The notes: generated from the sequence alone by a model not told the origin. 64,000 bases of DNA from Actinokineospora sp. NBRC 105648 (GCF_030269645.1 NZ_BSTR01000042.1:1-64000), one strand, 5' to 3'. Positions 19,961 to 28,800 are shown, counted from the stretch's first letter. Program-made: numbers and translations.

Positions 19961-20401
19961 ATGGCGTTACCCGGTGCCTTGCAGCTACCGGATGGTTCGT
20001 GGGTGCGCGGCCGGGGATTGCGGAACCCGTCCCCGGCCGGCATCCCCGACTACGGGCTCTACCTGGGCGGCAAACGCTTGCGGGAGCGGCACTCGACGAG
20101 CCTGGCGTGGTCGCACGACTGGATCCCGTGGCCGGATTTCCTACTGCCGCAAGACAACGCGCTCGCCGTCCGGCTGATCCGCGCGGCGCACGGTCGGGCG
20201 CTGGCGGGCGCGGACGTCGAGATCGCCTGCGGTGGCGGGATCGGCCGGACCGGGACGGTGATCGCCTGCCTGGCCATCCTCAGCGGGGTGGCACCAGCGG
20301 ACGCGGTCGCCTGGACGCGCGCCCACCACGACCCGCGGGCGGTCGAGACCCCGTGGCAGAAGCGTTGGGTGCTGGCGTTCCCCGGGCGAGCGGCTACCTG
20401 A
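19961..20401 (+). CDS. Protein-tyrosine-phosphatase-like protein
   Basis: 146 aa. EIACGGGIGRTGTVIACLAI contains the Cys-x5-Arg loop (CGGGIGRTGT) of the cysteine phosphatase superfamily, followed by the expected helix. An upstream Asp (WIPWPDF) could serve as the general acid. The start ATG directly follows the dehydrogenase TGA. Its end overlaps the convergent hydrolase by 8 bp. Probably a small dual-specificity-like phosphatase; the substrate is unknown. Confidence 0.75.
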   Translation: MALPGALQLPDGSWVRGRGLRNPSPAGIPDYGLYLGGKRLRERHSTSLAWSHDWIPWPDFLLPQDNALAVRLIRAAHGRALAGADVEIACGGGIGRTGTVIACLAILSGVAPADAVAWTRAHHDPRAVETPWQKRWVLAFPGRAAT

Positions 20402-21197
20402 CCGCGAGGTCGGGCGCGAGCTCCGCGCCCTTGACGTCCTCGTCGACCAGCGGCAGGTAGTCGTCCTGGTTGGTCAGGTGGTAGAGGAAGAACGCGGTCA
20501 GCAGGGCGCGGGTGAGCCGCTGGGTGGCGTGCTCGGCCTTGCCGTGCACCAGCAGGTTGCTCCAGTGCCGCCCCTCGGTGAAGCCCAGGTGCGACGCCTT
20601 CTCGATCGTGCGCACCCGGGTGGGGCCGGCCCACGAGCGGGCGATCAGCTCACCGTTGCCCGCGGGCGGGGCGACCAGGTCGTTGCCCGCGAGCACGTGC
20701 AGGGACGGCATCTCGCACCGCGCCGCCGCGTCGGTGGCGAAGGGCCTGGTCTGCGACGCCGCCAGCAGGGCCACCGCGCGCACCCGGGAGTCGTCGGCCG
20801 CCGCGAGCGCGGCGCTGCCCGCGCCGGTGGAGTGGCCCGCCAGGCCGAGCTTGTCCGGGTCGACGCTGATGGCGCCGTCGCCCAGCCGCACGCCGGTGCA
20901 CACGTCCAGCGCGGTGCGCAGGTCGGCGGCCAGCAGGCGGTGGGAGCCCAGCGGCCCGGTGTGCGTGCCCGGGACCGCCACGACCAGGCCCCAGGACGCC
21001 AGGTGCCGGAACAGGCCGCGGTAGCGCAGCGGTGGCTGCAGCCAGCCGTGGCCGAAGGCGATGGCGGGCAGACCGAGACCCGAGCGGGGGGTGAACACGA
21101 GCCCGGGCATCCCGACGAGGGCCAGGTCGCCGCGCAGGACCTGGTGCGGACCGGGGCGGGAGAGGGCGTCGACGAGGTGCTTGGCCTTGGCTGCCAT
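20394..21197 (-). CDS. Alpha/beta hydrolase, dienelactone hydrolase/chlorophyllase-like
   Basis: 267 aa. FGHGWLQPP supplies the oxyanion region, GLAGHSTGAGSAA the nucleophile elbow (GxSxG, Ser at about 124), VLAGNDLVAPP the likely Asp region and SHLGFTEG the His. No signal peptide. ATG 21197 is the natural start. The substrate cannot be predicted. Confidence 0.85.
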   Translation of the reverse strand: MAAKAKHLVDALSRPGPHQVLRGDLALVGMPGLVFTPRSGLGLPAIAFGHGWLQPPLRYRGLFRHLASWGLVVAVPGTHTGPLGSHRLLAADLRTALDVCTGVRLGDGAISVDPDKLGLAGHSTGAGSAALAAADDSRVRAVALLAASQTRPFATDAAARCEMPSLHVLAGNDLVAPPAGNGELIARSWAGPTRVRTIEKASHLGFTEGRHWSNLLVHGKAEHATQRLTRALLTAFFLYHLTNQDDYLPLVDEDVKGAELAPDLAVR

Positions 21198-21310
21198 GGG
21201 CGCAGCCTATCGGTGCCCGGTCGACTCGGCGTGCCGCCGCGCACCCGGCCCGGCTGGTGTGTCGGTGGTCGAGAGACTCGGCGGGCGAAGCGCCGGCTAC
21301 CCTGGTGCGC

Positions 21311-23170
21311 GTGTGCGGAATCGTGGGATATGTGGGTCATCGTCCGGCCCTCGACGTGGTGCTCGACGGCCTGCGCAGGCTCGAGTACCGAGGGTACGAC
21401 TCGGCCGGTGTGGCGGTGATCGCCGACGGCGGGCTGGCCGTCGAGCGCAAGGCGGGCAGGCTGGCCAACCTGGAGGCCCGGCTCGACGAGGTGGGTCGCG
21501 ACGGGTTCGCGGGCACCGCGGGCATGGGCCACACCCGGTGGGCCACGCACGGCGCGCCGGTCGACCGCAACTCCCACCCGCACCGCGACGTCAGCGGCCG
21601 GGTCGCGGTGGTGCACAACGGGATCATCGAGAACTTCATCGCGCTGCGCGCCGAGCTGGAGGCCGCCGGGATCGAGTTCGCCAGCGACACCGACTCCGAG
21701 ACCGCCGCGCACCTGGTCGCCCGCGCCTACGCCGAGGGCGACACCGCGGGTGACCTGCCCGCCAGCGTGCGCGGCGTGTGCAGGCGGCTGGAGGGCGCGT
21801 TCACCCTGGTCGTGACGCACGCCGACGAGCCGGACCTGATCGTCGCCGCGCGCCGGTCGTCGCCCCTGGTTGTCGGCATCGGCGAGGGTGAGACCTTCGT
21901 CGCCTCGGACGTGGCCGCGTTCATCGAGCACACCCGCGAGGCCGTCGAGCTGGGCCAGGACCAGCTGGTGGTGATCACCCGCGCGGGCTACGAGGTGGTC
22001 GACTTCCACGGCGAGACCGCGCCGGTCAAGCCGTTCACCGTGGACTGGGACCTCTCCGCCGCCGAGAAGGGCGGCCACGAGTACTTCATGCTCAAGGAGA
22101 TCGACGAGCAGCCCACGGCCCTGGCCGACACCCTGCGCGGGCACTTCGTCGGCGGCCGGATCGTGCTCGACGAGCAGCGCCTGTCCGACCAGGACCTGCG
22201 CGACGTGGACAAGGTCTTCGTCGTCGCCTGCGGCTCGGCCTACCACTCCGGCCTGGTCGCCAAGTACGCCATCGAGCACTGGACCCGGCTCCCGGTCGAG
22301 GTCGAGCTGGCCTCGGAGTTCCGCTACCGCGACCCGGTGCTCGACCGCGACACCCTGGTCGTGGCGGTGTCCCAGTCCGGTGAGACCGCCGACACTCTGG
22401 AGGCCGTGCGGCACGCCCGCGAGCAGAAGGCCCGCGTGCTGGCCGTCTGCAACACCAACGGCGCCCAGATCCCGCGCGAGTCCGACGCGGTGCTCTACAC
22501 CCACGCCGGACCCGAGATCGGGGTCGCCTCGACCAAGGCGTTCCTCGCCCAGATCGCGGCGAACTACCTGGTCGGCTTGGCCTTGGCGCAGGCGCGCGGG
22601 ACCAAGTACCCCGACGAGGTGGCCCGCGAGTTCCACGAGCTGGAGGCCATGCCCGAGGCGGTGCGCCGGGTGCTCGGCTGCACCGCGCGGGTACAGGAAC
22701 TGGGCCGGGAGCTCTCCGACGCCAAGGCCGTGCTGTTCCTGGGCAGGCACGTGGGCTACCCGGTGGCCCTGGAGGGCGCGCTCAAGCTCAAGGAGCTCGC
22801 CTACATGCACGCCGAGGGCTTCGCCGCGGGCGAGCTCAAGCACGGCCCGATCGCGCTGATCGAGCCGGGGCTGCCGGTCGTGGTGGTAATGCCGTCGCCC
22901 AAGGGGCGGGCGGTGCTGCACTCGAAGCTGGTGTCCAACATCAGCGAGATCCAGGCCCGCGGCGCGCGCACGATCGTGATCGCCGAGGAGGGCGACGAGA
23001 CCGTGCTCCCGTTCGCCGACGAGCTGATCGAGGTGCCCGCGGTTCCTACGCTGTTGCAGCCGCTGGTGTCGACGGTGCCGCTGCAGATCCTGGCCGCCGA
23101 GATCGCGCGGTCGCGCGGGTACGACGTGGACAAGCCGCGCAACCTGGCGAAGTCTGTCACCGTCGAGTAG
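21311..23170 (+). CDS. glmS: Glutamine--fructose-6-phosphate aminotransferase
   Basis: 619 aa, the usual length. It makes glucosamine-6-phosphate for peptidoglycan precursors. GTG 21311 gives MCGIVGYVG, with Cys2 as nucleophile after Met removal; upstream in-frame codons do not belong to the family. GHTRWATHG and HNGIIEN are in the glutaminase domain, CGSAYHSG and SQSGETADT in the first SIS domain, and the C-terminal DKPRNLAKSVTVE is diagnostic. No glmS ribozyme is seen upstream. Confidence 0.96.
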   Translation: MCGIVGYVGHRPALDVVLDGLRRLEYRGYDSAGVAVIADGGLAVERKAGRLANLEARLDEVGRDGFAGTAGMGHTRWATHGAPVDRNSHPHRDVSGRVAVVHNGIIENFIALRAELEAAGIEFASDTDSETAAHLVARAYAEGDTAGDLPASVRGVCRRLEGAFTLVVTHADEPDLIVAARRSSPLVVGIGEGETFVASDVAAFIEHTREAVELGQDQLVVITRAGYEVVDFHGETAPVKPFTVDWDLSAAEKGGHEYFMLKEIDEQPTALADTLRGHFVGGRIVLDEQRLSDQDLRDVDKVFVVACGSAYHSGLVAKYAIEHWTRLPVEVELASEFRYRDPVLDRDTLVVAVSQSGETADTLEAVRHAREQKARVLAVCNTNGAQIPRESDAVLYTHAGPEIGVASTKAFLAQIAANYLVGLALAQARGTKYPDEVAREFHELEAMPEAVRRVLGCTARVQELGRELSDAKAVLFLGRHVGYPVALEGALKLKELAYMHAEGFAAGELKHGPIALIEPGLPVVVVMPSPKGRAVLHSKLVSNISEIQARGARTIVIAEEGDETVLPFADELIEVPAVPTLLQPLVSTVPLQILAAEIARSRGYDVDKPRNLAKSVTVE

Positions 23171-23190
23171 CAGTCGAGTTGGGGAGTCGC

Positions 23191-24630
23191 ATGCGGGCCG
23201 CTTGGACCACCGGTCGCGTCCGGGACGCCGAAGACCTCGTCCTGGCCAAGACCGCACCGGGTGCCCTGATGCGCCGGGCCGCGCACGGCGTGGCGCTGCA
23301 CGCGGCGCGCCTGCTCGACTCCCGCACCGGCGGTGTGGCCGGTCGGCGGGTGGTCCTGCTCGTCGGCGCGGGCAACAACGGTGGCGACGCCCTGTGGGCA
23401 GGTGCTTTCCTGCGACGCCGCTCGGTCGGGGTCACCGCGGTGCTGCTGGCGCCCGAGCGCGCGCACGCCGAGGGCTTGGCGGCGCTCAAGCGGGCCGGTG
23501 GCCGGGTGGGCACGGTCGAGGACGTGGACTTCGCCGACCTGGTCGTCGACGGGATCGTGGGCCTGTCCGCGCGCGGTCCGCTGCGCCCGGACGCCGCCGC
23601 GGTCGTGGCCCGGGTGCGGGCGCCGGTCGTGGCCGTCGACCTGCCCAGCGGTGTCGACCCGGACACCGGCGCGGTCGACGGACCCGCGGTCCAGGCCGAG
23701 GTGACGGTGACCTTCGGCGCGTACAAGCCGGTGCACTTCCTCGCGGGTGCCCGCTGCGGCGAGGTCCACCTGGTCGAACTGGGGCTGGAGCTGTCCGAAC
23801 CGGACCTCCAGGTGCTCGACCGGGCCGATGTCGCCGCGCACTGGCCACTGCCGGGCGCCGAGGACGACAAGTACACCCAGGGCGTCGTCGGGATCGCGGC
23901 CGGTTCCTCGACCTACCCCGGCGCGGCGGTGCTCTCGGTGGGTGCCGCGGTGCTCGCGACCTCCGGGCTGACCCGGTACGCGGGCTCGGCCGCCGACGAG
24001 GTCCGGAGGCGGTGGCCCGAGGTGATCGCGACCGGGTCGGTGGGCGACGCGGGCCGGGTGCAGGCCTGGGTCGCCGGGCCGGGCATGGGCACCGGCAAGG
24101 CCGCGCGGGACGTGCTCGCCCACGTGCTCGGCGCGGGCGTGACGACCTGCGTGGACGCCGACGGGATCACCCTGCTGGCCAACCACCCCGAGCTGTGGGA
24201 CGCCCGCGACCCGGACGCGGCAGTGCTGCTCACCCCGCACGACCGCGAGTTCGCCCGGATCGCCGAGCCGCTGGGCATCGAGCTGGGCGCCGACCGGCCC
24301 GCCGCCGCCCGCGCGCTGGCCGCCGAGCTCAACGCCACCGTGCTCCTCAAGGGACACGCGACGGTCGTGGCGGGACCGGACGGCCGGGTGCTGGTGAACC
24401 CGGCGCGGTCGCACTGGCTGGCCACCGCGGGCTCCGGCGACGTGCTCTCCGGCGTGGTCGGCGCGCTGCTCGCCGCCGGGCTCGACCCGGTCGTGGCGGC
24501 CGGGTGCGCGGCGTTCGTCCACGTGCGAGCGGGGGAACTGGCGGCGCGCGGCGCGCCCGCGCCCGCGTCGGCCATCGTGGCCGCGCTGCCCGCGGCGATC
24601 CGTGCCGTGGTCGCGCCTGTGCGACCATAA
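23191..24630 (+). CDS. nnr: Bifunctional NAD(P)HX epimerase / ADP-dependent dehydratase
   Basis: About 479 aa, repairing hydrated NADH/NADPH. The N-terminal YjeF_N epimerase domain has GAGNNGGDALWAGAFL and VVAVDLPSGVDPDTG. The C-terminal ribokinase-like dehydratase has KYTQGVVGI, TPHDREFARI, LLKGHATVV and the catalytic loop ATAGSGDVLSGV. ATG 23191 has GGGGAG in front; TTG 23179 is rejected. It sits between glmS and alr, close to Mtb order, probably in an operon with alr 8 bp downstream. Confidence 0.93.
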   Translation: MRAAWTTGRVRDAEDLVLAKTAPGALMRRAAHGVALHAARLLDSRTGGVAGRRVVLLVGAGNNGGDALWAGAFLRRRSVGVTAVLLAPERAHAEGLAALKRAGGRVGTVEDVDFADLVVDGIVGLSARGPLRPDAAAVVARVRAPVVAVDLPSGVDPDTGAVDGPAVQAEVTVTFGAYKPVHFLAGARCGEVHLVELGLELSEPDLQVLDRADVAAHWPLPGAEDDKYTQGVVGIAAGSSTYPGAAVLSVGAAVLATSGLTRYAGSAADEVRRRWPEVIATGSVGDAGRVQAWVAGPGMGTGKAARDVLAHVLGAGVTTCVDADGITLLANHPELWDARDPDAAVLLTPHDREFARIAEPLGIELGADRPAAARALAAELNATVLLKGHATVVAGPDGRVLVNPARSHWLATAGSGDVLSGVVGALLAAGLDPVVAAGCAAFVHVRAGELAARGAPAPASAIVAALPAAIRAVVAPVRP

Positions 24631-24638
24631 ACAGTGTT

Positions 24639-25724
24639 ATGGCTGCTCACCCACCCCCTCGCGCCGAGGTGACCATCGACCTCGGCCTGCTGCGGCACAA
24701 CGTCGCGCTGCTCGTCGACCGCGCCGCGGGCGCCGAGTCGATGGCCGTGGTCAAGGCCGACGGCTACGGCCACGGCGCCGTCCCGATCGCCCGCGCGGCC
24801 CTCGAGGCAGGCGCCACCTGGCTCGGCTCGTGCTCGCTCGACGAGGCACTGGCCCTGCGCGCGGCCGGGATCACCGCGCCGATCCTGTCCTGGTTGGACG
24901 TCGCGGGCGCCGACCTGTCCGCCGCGGTCGAGGCGGGCATCGACGTCGCGGTGTCCGATGTGGACCAACTGCGCGGGCTGCGCGGCGCCCGGCTGCACCT
25001 CAAGGTCGACACCGGCCTGTGCCGCAACGGGTGCCCGCCCGCGCGGTGGGCGGAGCTGGTGCGGGCGGCGGCCGCCTCGAACAACGAGGTGTACGCGGTG
25101 TGGTCGCACCTGGCGTGCGCGGACGAGCCCGGGCACCCGTCGATCGACCTGCAGGCCAAGCGCTTCGACGACGCCTACCACGCCGCGCTCGCGGCGGGGG
25201 TCACCCCGCGCAGGCACCTGGCGAACTCCGCGGCCACGCTGAACCGCCCCGACCTGCACTTCGACATGGTGCGGCTGGGCATCGCCATGTACGGCCTGAA
25301 CCCCTTGGCGCAGCGCGAGGACCTGCGGCCGATCATGTCCTTCCGGTCGAGCGTCGCACTGGTCAAGCGGGTGGCCGCGGGCGAGTCGGTCTCATATGGA
25401 CAGTCATGGACGGCCGAGCGGGACACCACGCTGGCCCTGGTCCCGGTCGGCTACGCCGACGGGATCCCACGGCTGCTGTCCAACCGGATGGAGGTGCTGG
25501 TCGGCGGGGTGCGCAGGCCGCAGCGCGGCCGGGTGTGCATGGACCAGATCGTCGTCGACTGCGGCGACGACCCGGTGGCACTGGGCGACGAGGTGGTGCT
25601 GTTCGGCTCCGGCGAGCACGGCGAACCCACCGCGACCGAGTGGGCCGAGACGATCGGCACCATCGACTACGAGATCGTCACGGGCATGCACCGCCCGCGA
25701 CTGGCGCGCAGGTACGTCCGGTGA
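24639..25724 (+). CDS. alr: Alanine racemase
   Basis: 361 aa PLP enzyme making D-alanine for peptidoglycan. The PLP lysine is in AVVKADGYGHGA near residue 36, HLANSAAT and RLGIAMYGLNP bind the cofactor phosphate, and the second catalytic base Tyr is in ESVSYGQSW. RVCMDQIVVD and GTIDYEIVT complete the fold. The start ATG lies 8 bp after nnr; the stop overlaps the next start (GTGA). Confidence 0.95.
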   Translation: MAAHPPPRAEVTIDLGLLRHNVALLVDRAAGAESMAVVKADGYGHGAVPIARAALEAGATWLGSCSLDEALALRAAGITAPILSWLDVAGADLSAAVEAGIDVAVSDVDQLRGLRGARLHLKVDTGLCRNGCPPARWAELVRAAAASNNEVYAVWSHLACADEPGHPSIDLQAKRFDDAYHAALAAGVTPRRHLANSAATLNRPDLHFDMVRLGIAMYGLNPLAQREDLRPIMSFRSSVALVKRVAAGESVSYGQSWTAERDTTLALVPVGYADGIPRLLSNRMEVLVGGVRRPQRGRVCMDQIVVDCGDDPVALGDEVVLFGSGEHGEPTATEWAETIGTIDYEIVTGMHRPRLARRYVR

Positions 25725-26800
25725 ACCGGGCGGGCAAAGTCGCCGCGGGCGCGGGCGTCTTGGCGGCGGTGGCGGCAGTGGCCGTTGGTGTGACGCGGAA
25801 GCGCTCGACCGCGGACGACCCGTACGCCGACGAACCACTGGGCCAGCTGAAGCCCGACCGCGCGTTCAGCGTCGCCGCCACCGACGGGTTGGCGCTGTCG
25901 GTGGAGGAAGTGGACCCGGCGGACGGCGGAGAGCCCGTCCTGACGGTGATCCTGGTGCACGGGTTCGCGATGAGCAGGCTGGCGTGGCACTTCCAGCGCC
26001 GCGACCTGGCCGAGCTCACCGACCCGCGGGTGCGGCTGGTGCTCTACGACCACCGCAGCCACGGCCGCTCCGGCCGGGCGAACGCCACCACCAGCAGCAT
26101 CGACCAGCTCGCCGCCGACCTCGACGAGGTCATCCGCGCGGTCGCGCCGGACGGCCCGCTGGTCCTCATCGGGCACTCGATGGGCGGCATGGTGGTGATG
26201 GGCCTGGCCGAGCGGCACCCGGACCTGTTCGCCGACCGGGTGCGCGGGGTGGCGTTGATCGGCACGGCCGCGGGCGAGGTCGGCAAGAGCGGGCTGCCGC
26301 GACCGCTGCTGTCGAAGTACAACCCGTTCACCCGCATCGTCGGCCAGTTCGCCGAGTGGCAGCCCGGGATGGTCGAGCTGATCCGCGCCGCGGGCGGCCA
26401 GCTGACCCGACGGGCCACCCGCACCATCGGCTTCGGCGCGAACGAGGTCAGCCCGCGGCTGGTCGACTTCCTGGTCGACATGCTCAACGTGACCCCGGTA
26501 CGGGTGCTGGCCGACTTCATCGACACCCTCGGCAGCCACGACCGCTACGCCGCACTGGCCGGACTGCGGCACTGCCACGTACTCGTCCTCTCCGGCGACC
26601 ACGACTGGATGACCCCGTTCAGCCACGCCGAACGGATCAACGCCGAGCTACCAGACTCCCGGCTGGTACGCGTCCGCGGCGCCGGTCACATGGTCATGGT
26701 GGAGCAGCCGGAACTGGTCAACGCGGAACTGACTACGCTGCTACGCGACTGCGCCGCCGGTCGAGGCGCAGGGCGGAAGAGGTGGTGGAACCGTGGCTGA
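25721..26800 (+). CDS. Membrane-anchored alpha/beta hydrolase
   Basis: 359 aa. GTG 25721 overlaps the alr stop. An N-terminal hydrophobic stretch (about residues 7-24) is probably a membrane anchor. The fold shows ILVHGFAMSRLAW (oxyanion), YDHRSHGRS, LIGHSMGGMVVMG (nucleophile Ser), GDHDWMTP (acid) and GAGHMVMVEQP (His). The position between alr and tsaE is shared by many actinobacteria, but no specific function is assigned. Confidence 0.9.
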   Translation: MNRAGKVAAGAGVLAAVAAVAVGVTRKRSTADDPYADEPLGQLKPDRAFSVAATDGLALSVEEVDPADGGEPVLTVILVHGFAMSRLAWHFQRRDLAELTDPRVRLVLYDHRSHGRSGRANATTSSIDQLAADLDEVIRAVAPDGPLVLIGHSMGGMVVMGLAERHPDLFADRVRGVALIGTAAGEVGKSGLPRPLLSKYNPFTRIVGQFAEWQPGMVELIRAAGGQLTRRATRTIGFGANEVSPRLVDFLVDMLNVTPVRVLADFIDTLGSHDRYAALAGLRHCHVLVLSGDHDWMTPFSHAERINAELPDSRLVRVRGAGHMVMVEQPELVNAELTTLLRDCAAGRGAGRKRWWNRG

Positions 26801-27272
26801 GACAACCGAACTGCGCACGGCCGAGGACACACTGGCGTTCGGCCGGGCCCTGGGCGAGGTACTGCGCGCGGGCGACCTGGTCCTGCTCGCGGGCCCACTC
26901 GGAGCCGGGAAGACCGTGCTGGCGAAGGGCATCGCAGCGGGCCTGGGAGTGCTGGGGCGGGTGAGCAGCCCGACATTCGTCATCGCCCGCGAGCACCGCG
27001 CAGGCCAACGCGGGATCCCGATGGTGCACGTCGACGCCTACCGACTCGGCGGCGACCTCGCCGAACTGGACGACCTGGACCTCGACAGCGAACTGGTCGA
27101 GTCGGTGGTCGTGGTCGAGTGGGGCGAGGGCAGCGCGAACCGCCTGTCCGAGGACCACCTGCTGATCCGCCTCGACCGCAGGCCAGACGACAGCAGACTG
27201 GCCACCATCGAACCGCACGGCGATTGGGCTGAACGCTCTGCGTGGGCCCCGCTAAGCCAATCGCGAGCCTAG
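26793..27272 (+). CDS. tsaE: tRNA t6A biosynthesis ATPase TsaE
   Basis: 159 aa. Walker A is GPLGAGKTVLAKGIA at about residues 34-48, SSPTFVIAREH is switch-like, VHVDAYRLGG carries the Asp, and VVVVEWGEG the Walker B/Glu. TsaE with TsaB and TsaD forms the threonylcarbamoyl transfer complex for ANN-decoding tRNAs. The GTG start overlaps the hydrolase end by 8 bp. In Mtb the next gene is tsaB; here 6.3 kb of accessory DNA separates them. Confidence 0.94.
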   Translation: MAETTELRTAEDTLAFGRALGEVLRAGDLVLLAGPLGAGKTVLAKGIAAGLGVLGRVSSPTFVIAREHRAGQRGIPMVHVDAYRLGGDLAELDDLDLDSELVESVVVVEWGEGSANRLSEDHLLIRLDRRPDDSRLATIEPHGDWAERSAWAPLSQSRA

Positions 27273-27338
27273 AAGCAGCACCTTCCCCTCCGCACCACCT
27301 GAACTCTTTCCACCTCAAAATAGATCCTAAGTCTTGAA

Positions 27339-27369
27339 TCTCTAATCTCTGATCCCTAATCCCTAATCC
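27339..27369. repeat. Heptamer tandem repeat TCYCTRA
   Basis: Four 7-bp units (TCTCTAA, TCTCTGA, TCCCTAA, TCCCTAA) plus TCC, inside a conspicuously AT-richer patch at about 27300-27370 that directly precedes the large palindrome. Confidence 0.75.
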
Positions 27370-27375
27370 GCGCCC

Positions 27376-27808
27376 GCTGGTACGCAACACCCGTTACGTT
27401 TGTGCTCGATTGGGTGGACTGCCTTCGTGTGGGGGGAGAGTGCCGCTAAACTTGCCGTGTGTGGGGATGCCCTTCACCCCACGCTTTTTCCCCACCGCGG
27501 TGCTCTAGGGGCCCCACGCGAAGGCAGTCCAGCCAATCGAGCCCCGCTCTTACTCGGGCAGCTCGTGGGGTGTGCCGCACGCCGACCTACGGTCGACCTG
27601 CATGGTGGCTCATCGCTGGGGTTGCCCGAGGAAAAGATAGGGGGCTCGATCTAGTGAACTCGCTTCGTGTGGGGCCCCTAGAGCACCGCGGTGGAGAGAA
27701 AAGGGCAGGGTAAGGGCATCCCCACCCACGGCAAGTTTAGCGGCACTCTCCCCCCACACGAAGCGAGTCCACTAGATCGAGCATCCGTAACGGGACTTGC
27801 GTACCAGC
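27376..27808. repeat. 433-bp nested palindromic element
   Basis: Copy A (27376-27545) and copy B (27641-27808) are inverted relative to each other, with near-identical outer ends (27376-27398 / 27786-27808, 21 of 23) and a shared 46-bp inner block (27429-27474 / 27712-27757). Each copy is also a hairpin: 31-bp arms 27404-27434/27512-27542 in A and 27644-27674/27752-27782 in B. The arms of A and B differ at several positions, always with the complementary change in the partner arm. A spacer hairpin (27553-27560/27623-27630) and a small hairpin (27583-27595) lie near the exact centre. No coding frame is convincing. Confidence 0.9.
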
Positions 27809-27813
27809 GGGGT

Positions 27814-27949
27814 CGGCCTCACCGCTGCGGTTTGCTGGGGGGCGGGATTCACTTGGGTGCCACCGAATTCGGCCTCACCGCTGCGGTTTGCTGGGGGGCG
27901 GCATTCACTTGGGTGCCAGCGGATTCGGCCTATCCGCTGCGGTTTGGTG
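27814..27949. repeat. 56-bp direct tandem repeat, 2.4 copies
   Basis: Units 27814-27869 and 27870-27925 differ at only a few bases; a partial third copy spans 27926-27949. The unit begins CGGCCTCACCGCTGCGGTTT. The length is not a multiple of three, so it is not a protein repeat. It begins 5 bp after the palindromic element. Confidence 0.9.
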
Positions 27950-28090
27950 GTGGTGGTGGCGGCGGCCGTGGTGTGGTGGCAGTGCCGCAATGGCGGGGTG
28001 GCCGGGGCGGCGGTGTGGCGGTGGCGTGGTGGCGGCGGTGTGATGGCGGTGGTGCTGGACAGCCTGCGGCCAGCCTTGGCGGTCACTGTG
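27950..28090. other. G/T-rich low-complexity non-coding stretch
   Basis: The plus strand is dominated by GGTGG, GGCGG and GTGG words. I see no gene or motif with family support here; it completes a roughly 930-bp gene-free interval between tsaE and the lectin gene. Confidence 0.7.
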
Positions 28091-28163
28091 CGCTAACCCC
28101 CGAACGGGGCCGGAACGAAGCCCACCGGGGTATCGGACCACAAGCTGTTGTGCGCCATGGTGA

Positions 28164-28190
28164 GTCCGGATGGGACTGTCTCATCCGGAC
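28164..28190. promoter_or_regulatory. Inverted repeat in the lectin 5' region
   Basis: GTCCGGATG (28164-28172) and CATCCGGAC (28182-28190) are perfectly complementary with a 9-bp spacer, 16 bp before the lectin start. It could be an operator or an mRNA hairpin that covers the Shine-Dalgarno. Confidence 0.45.
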
Positions 28191-28205
28191 GACTGGGGAG
28201 TCGAC

Positions 28206-28727
28206 ATGCGATTGCGCGCATTCGTTTTCAGTGCGGTCTTGGCCGTGGGGGCGCTGCTCAGCGCGGTCCCGGCGGGCGCCGACGTGCGGGAGTCTCCCGT
28301 GCCGGGCGTGCGGTACGAGGTGGTGGTGCAGAGCAGTGACAAGTGTCTGGACGTCTCCGGCGCCAACCCGGACAACGGCGCCCAGGTGATCCAGTGGAGC
28401 TGCCACGGCGGTCCCAACCAGCGGTGGTGGCTGACGTCGGTCGGCGGTGGCAACTACCAGGTCCAGGTCGAGCACAGCGACAAGTGCCTCGACGTTTCCG
28501 GTGCCAGTCCGAGCAACGGGGCCCGGGTGATCCAGTGGAGCTGCCACGGCGGTCCCAACCAGCGGTGGCGGCTGGTGGCGTCGGGGCCGGACGTCTACCA
28601 GGTGCGTGTGGCGCACAGTGACAAGTGCCTGGACGTCTCCGGGGCGAGTCCGAGCAACGGCGCGAACGTGATCCAGTGGGACTGCCACGGCGGCCCCAAC
28701 CAGCGGTGGCGCTTCCGCAGGCCGTAG
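28206..28727 (+). CDS. Secreted ricin-type beta-trefoil lectin
   Basis: 173 aa. The signal peptide is clear (MRLRAFVFSAVLAVGALL, cut probably after AGA). The mature protein is three tandem repeats of about 43 residues, each with SDKCLDVSGA, NGA, VIQW and CHGGPNQRW. The QxW-type motif and one Cys pair per repeat define a carbohydrate-binding trefoil. No catalytic domain is attached, so it is a free lectin. GGGGAG lies before ATG 28206. A terminator follows. Confidence 0.92.
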   Translation: MRLRAFVFSAVLAVGALLSAVPAGADVRESPVPGVRYEVVVQSSDKCLDVSGANPDNGAQVIQWSCHGGPNQRWWLTSVGGGNYQVQVEHSDKCLDVSGASPSNGARVIQWSCHGGPNQRWRLVASGPDVYQVRVAHSDKCLDVSGASPSNGANVIQWDCHGGPNQRWRFRRP

Positions 28728-28737
28728 TCGCCTGCCA

Positions 28738-28766
28738 GGAGGCGCACCTGGGGCAGGTGCGCCTCC
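28738..28766 (+). terminator. Terminator between lectin and HxlR genes
   Basis: Perfect 13-bp stem 28738-28750/28754-28766 with a 3-nt GGG loop, 10 bp after the lectin stop and before the convergent HxlR end. Confidence 0.8.
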
Positions 28767-28800
28767 CGGCCTCGTTCGGCGCGAGACCCCTGTGCCGAGG

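Noticed and set aside
21200..21310. glmS ribozyme upstream of glmS
   Set aside because: The gap is too short and shows none of the ribozyme core; such ribozymes are mainly in Firmicutes.
27691..28389. 232-codon frame through the palindrome and 56-bp repeats
   Set aside because: It crosses non-coding repeats whose unit is not a multiple of three and overlaps the lectin gene out of frame.
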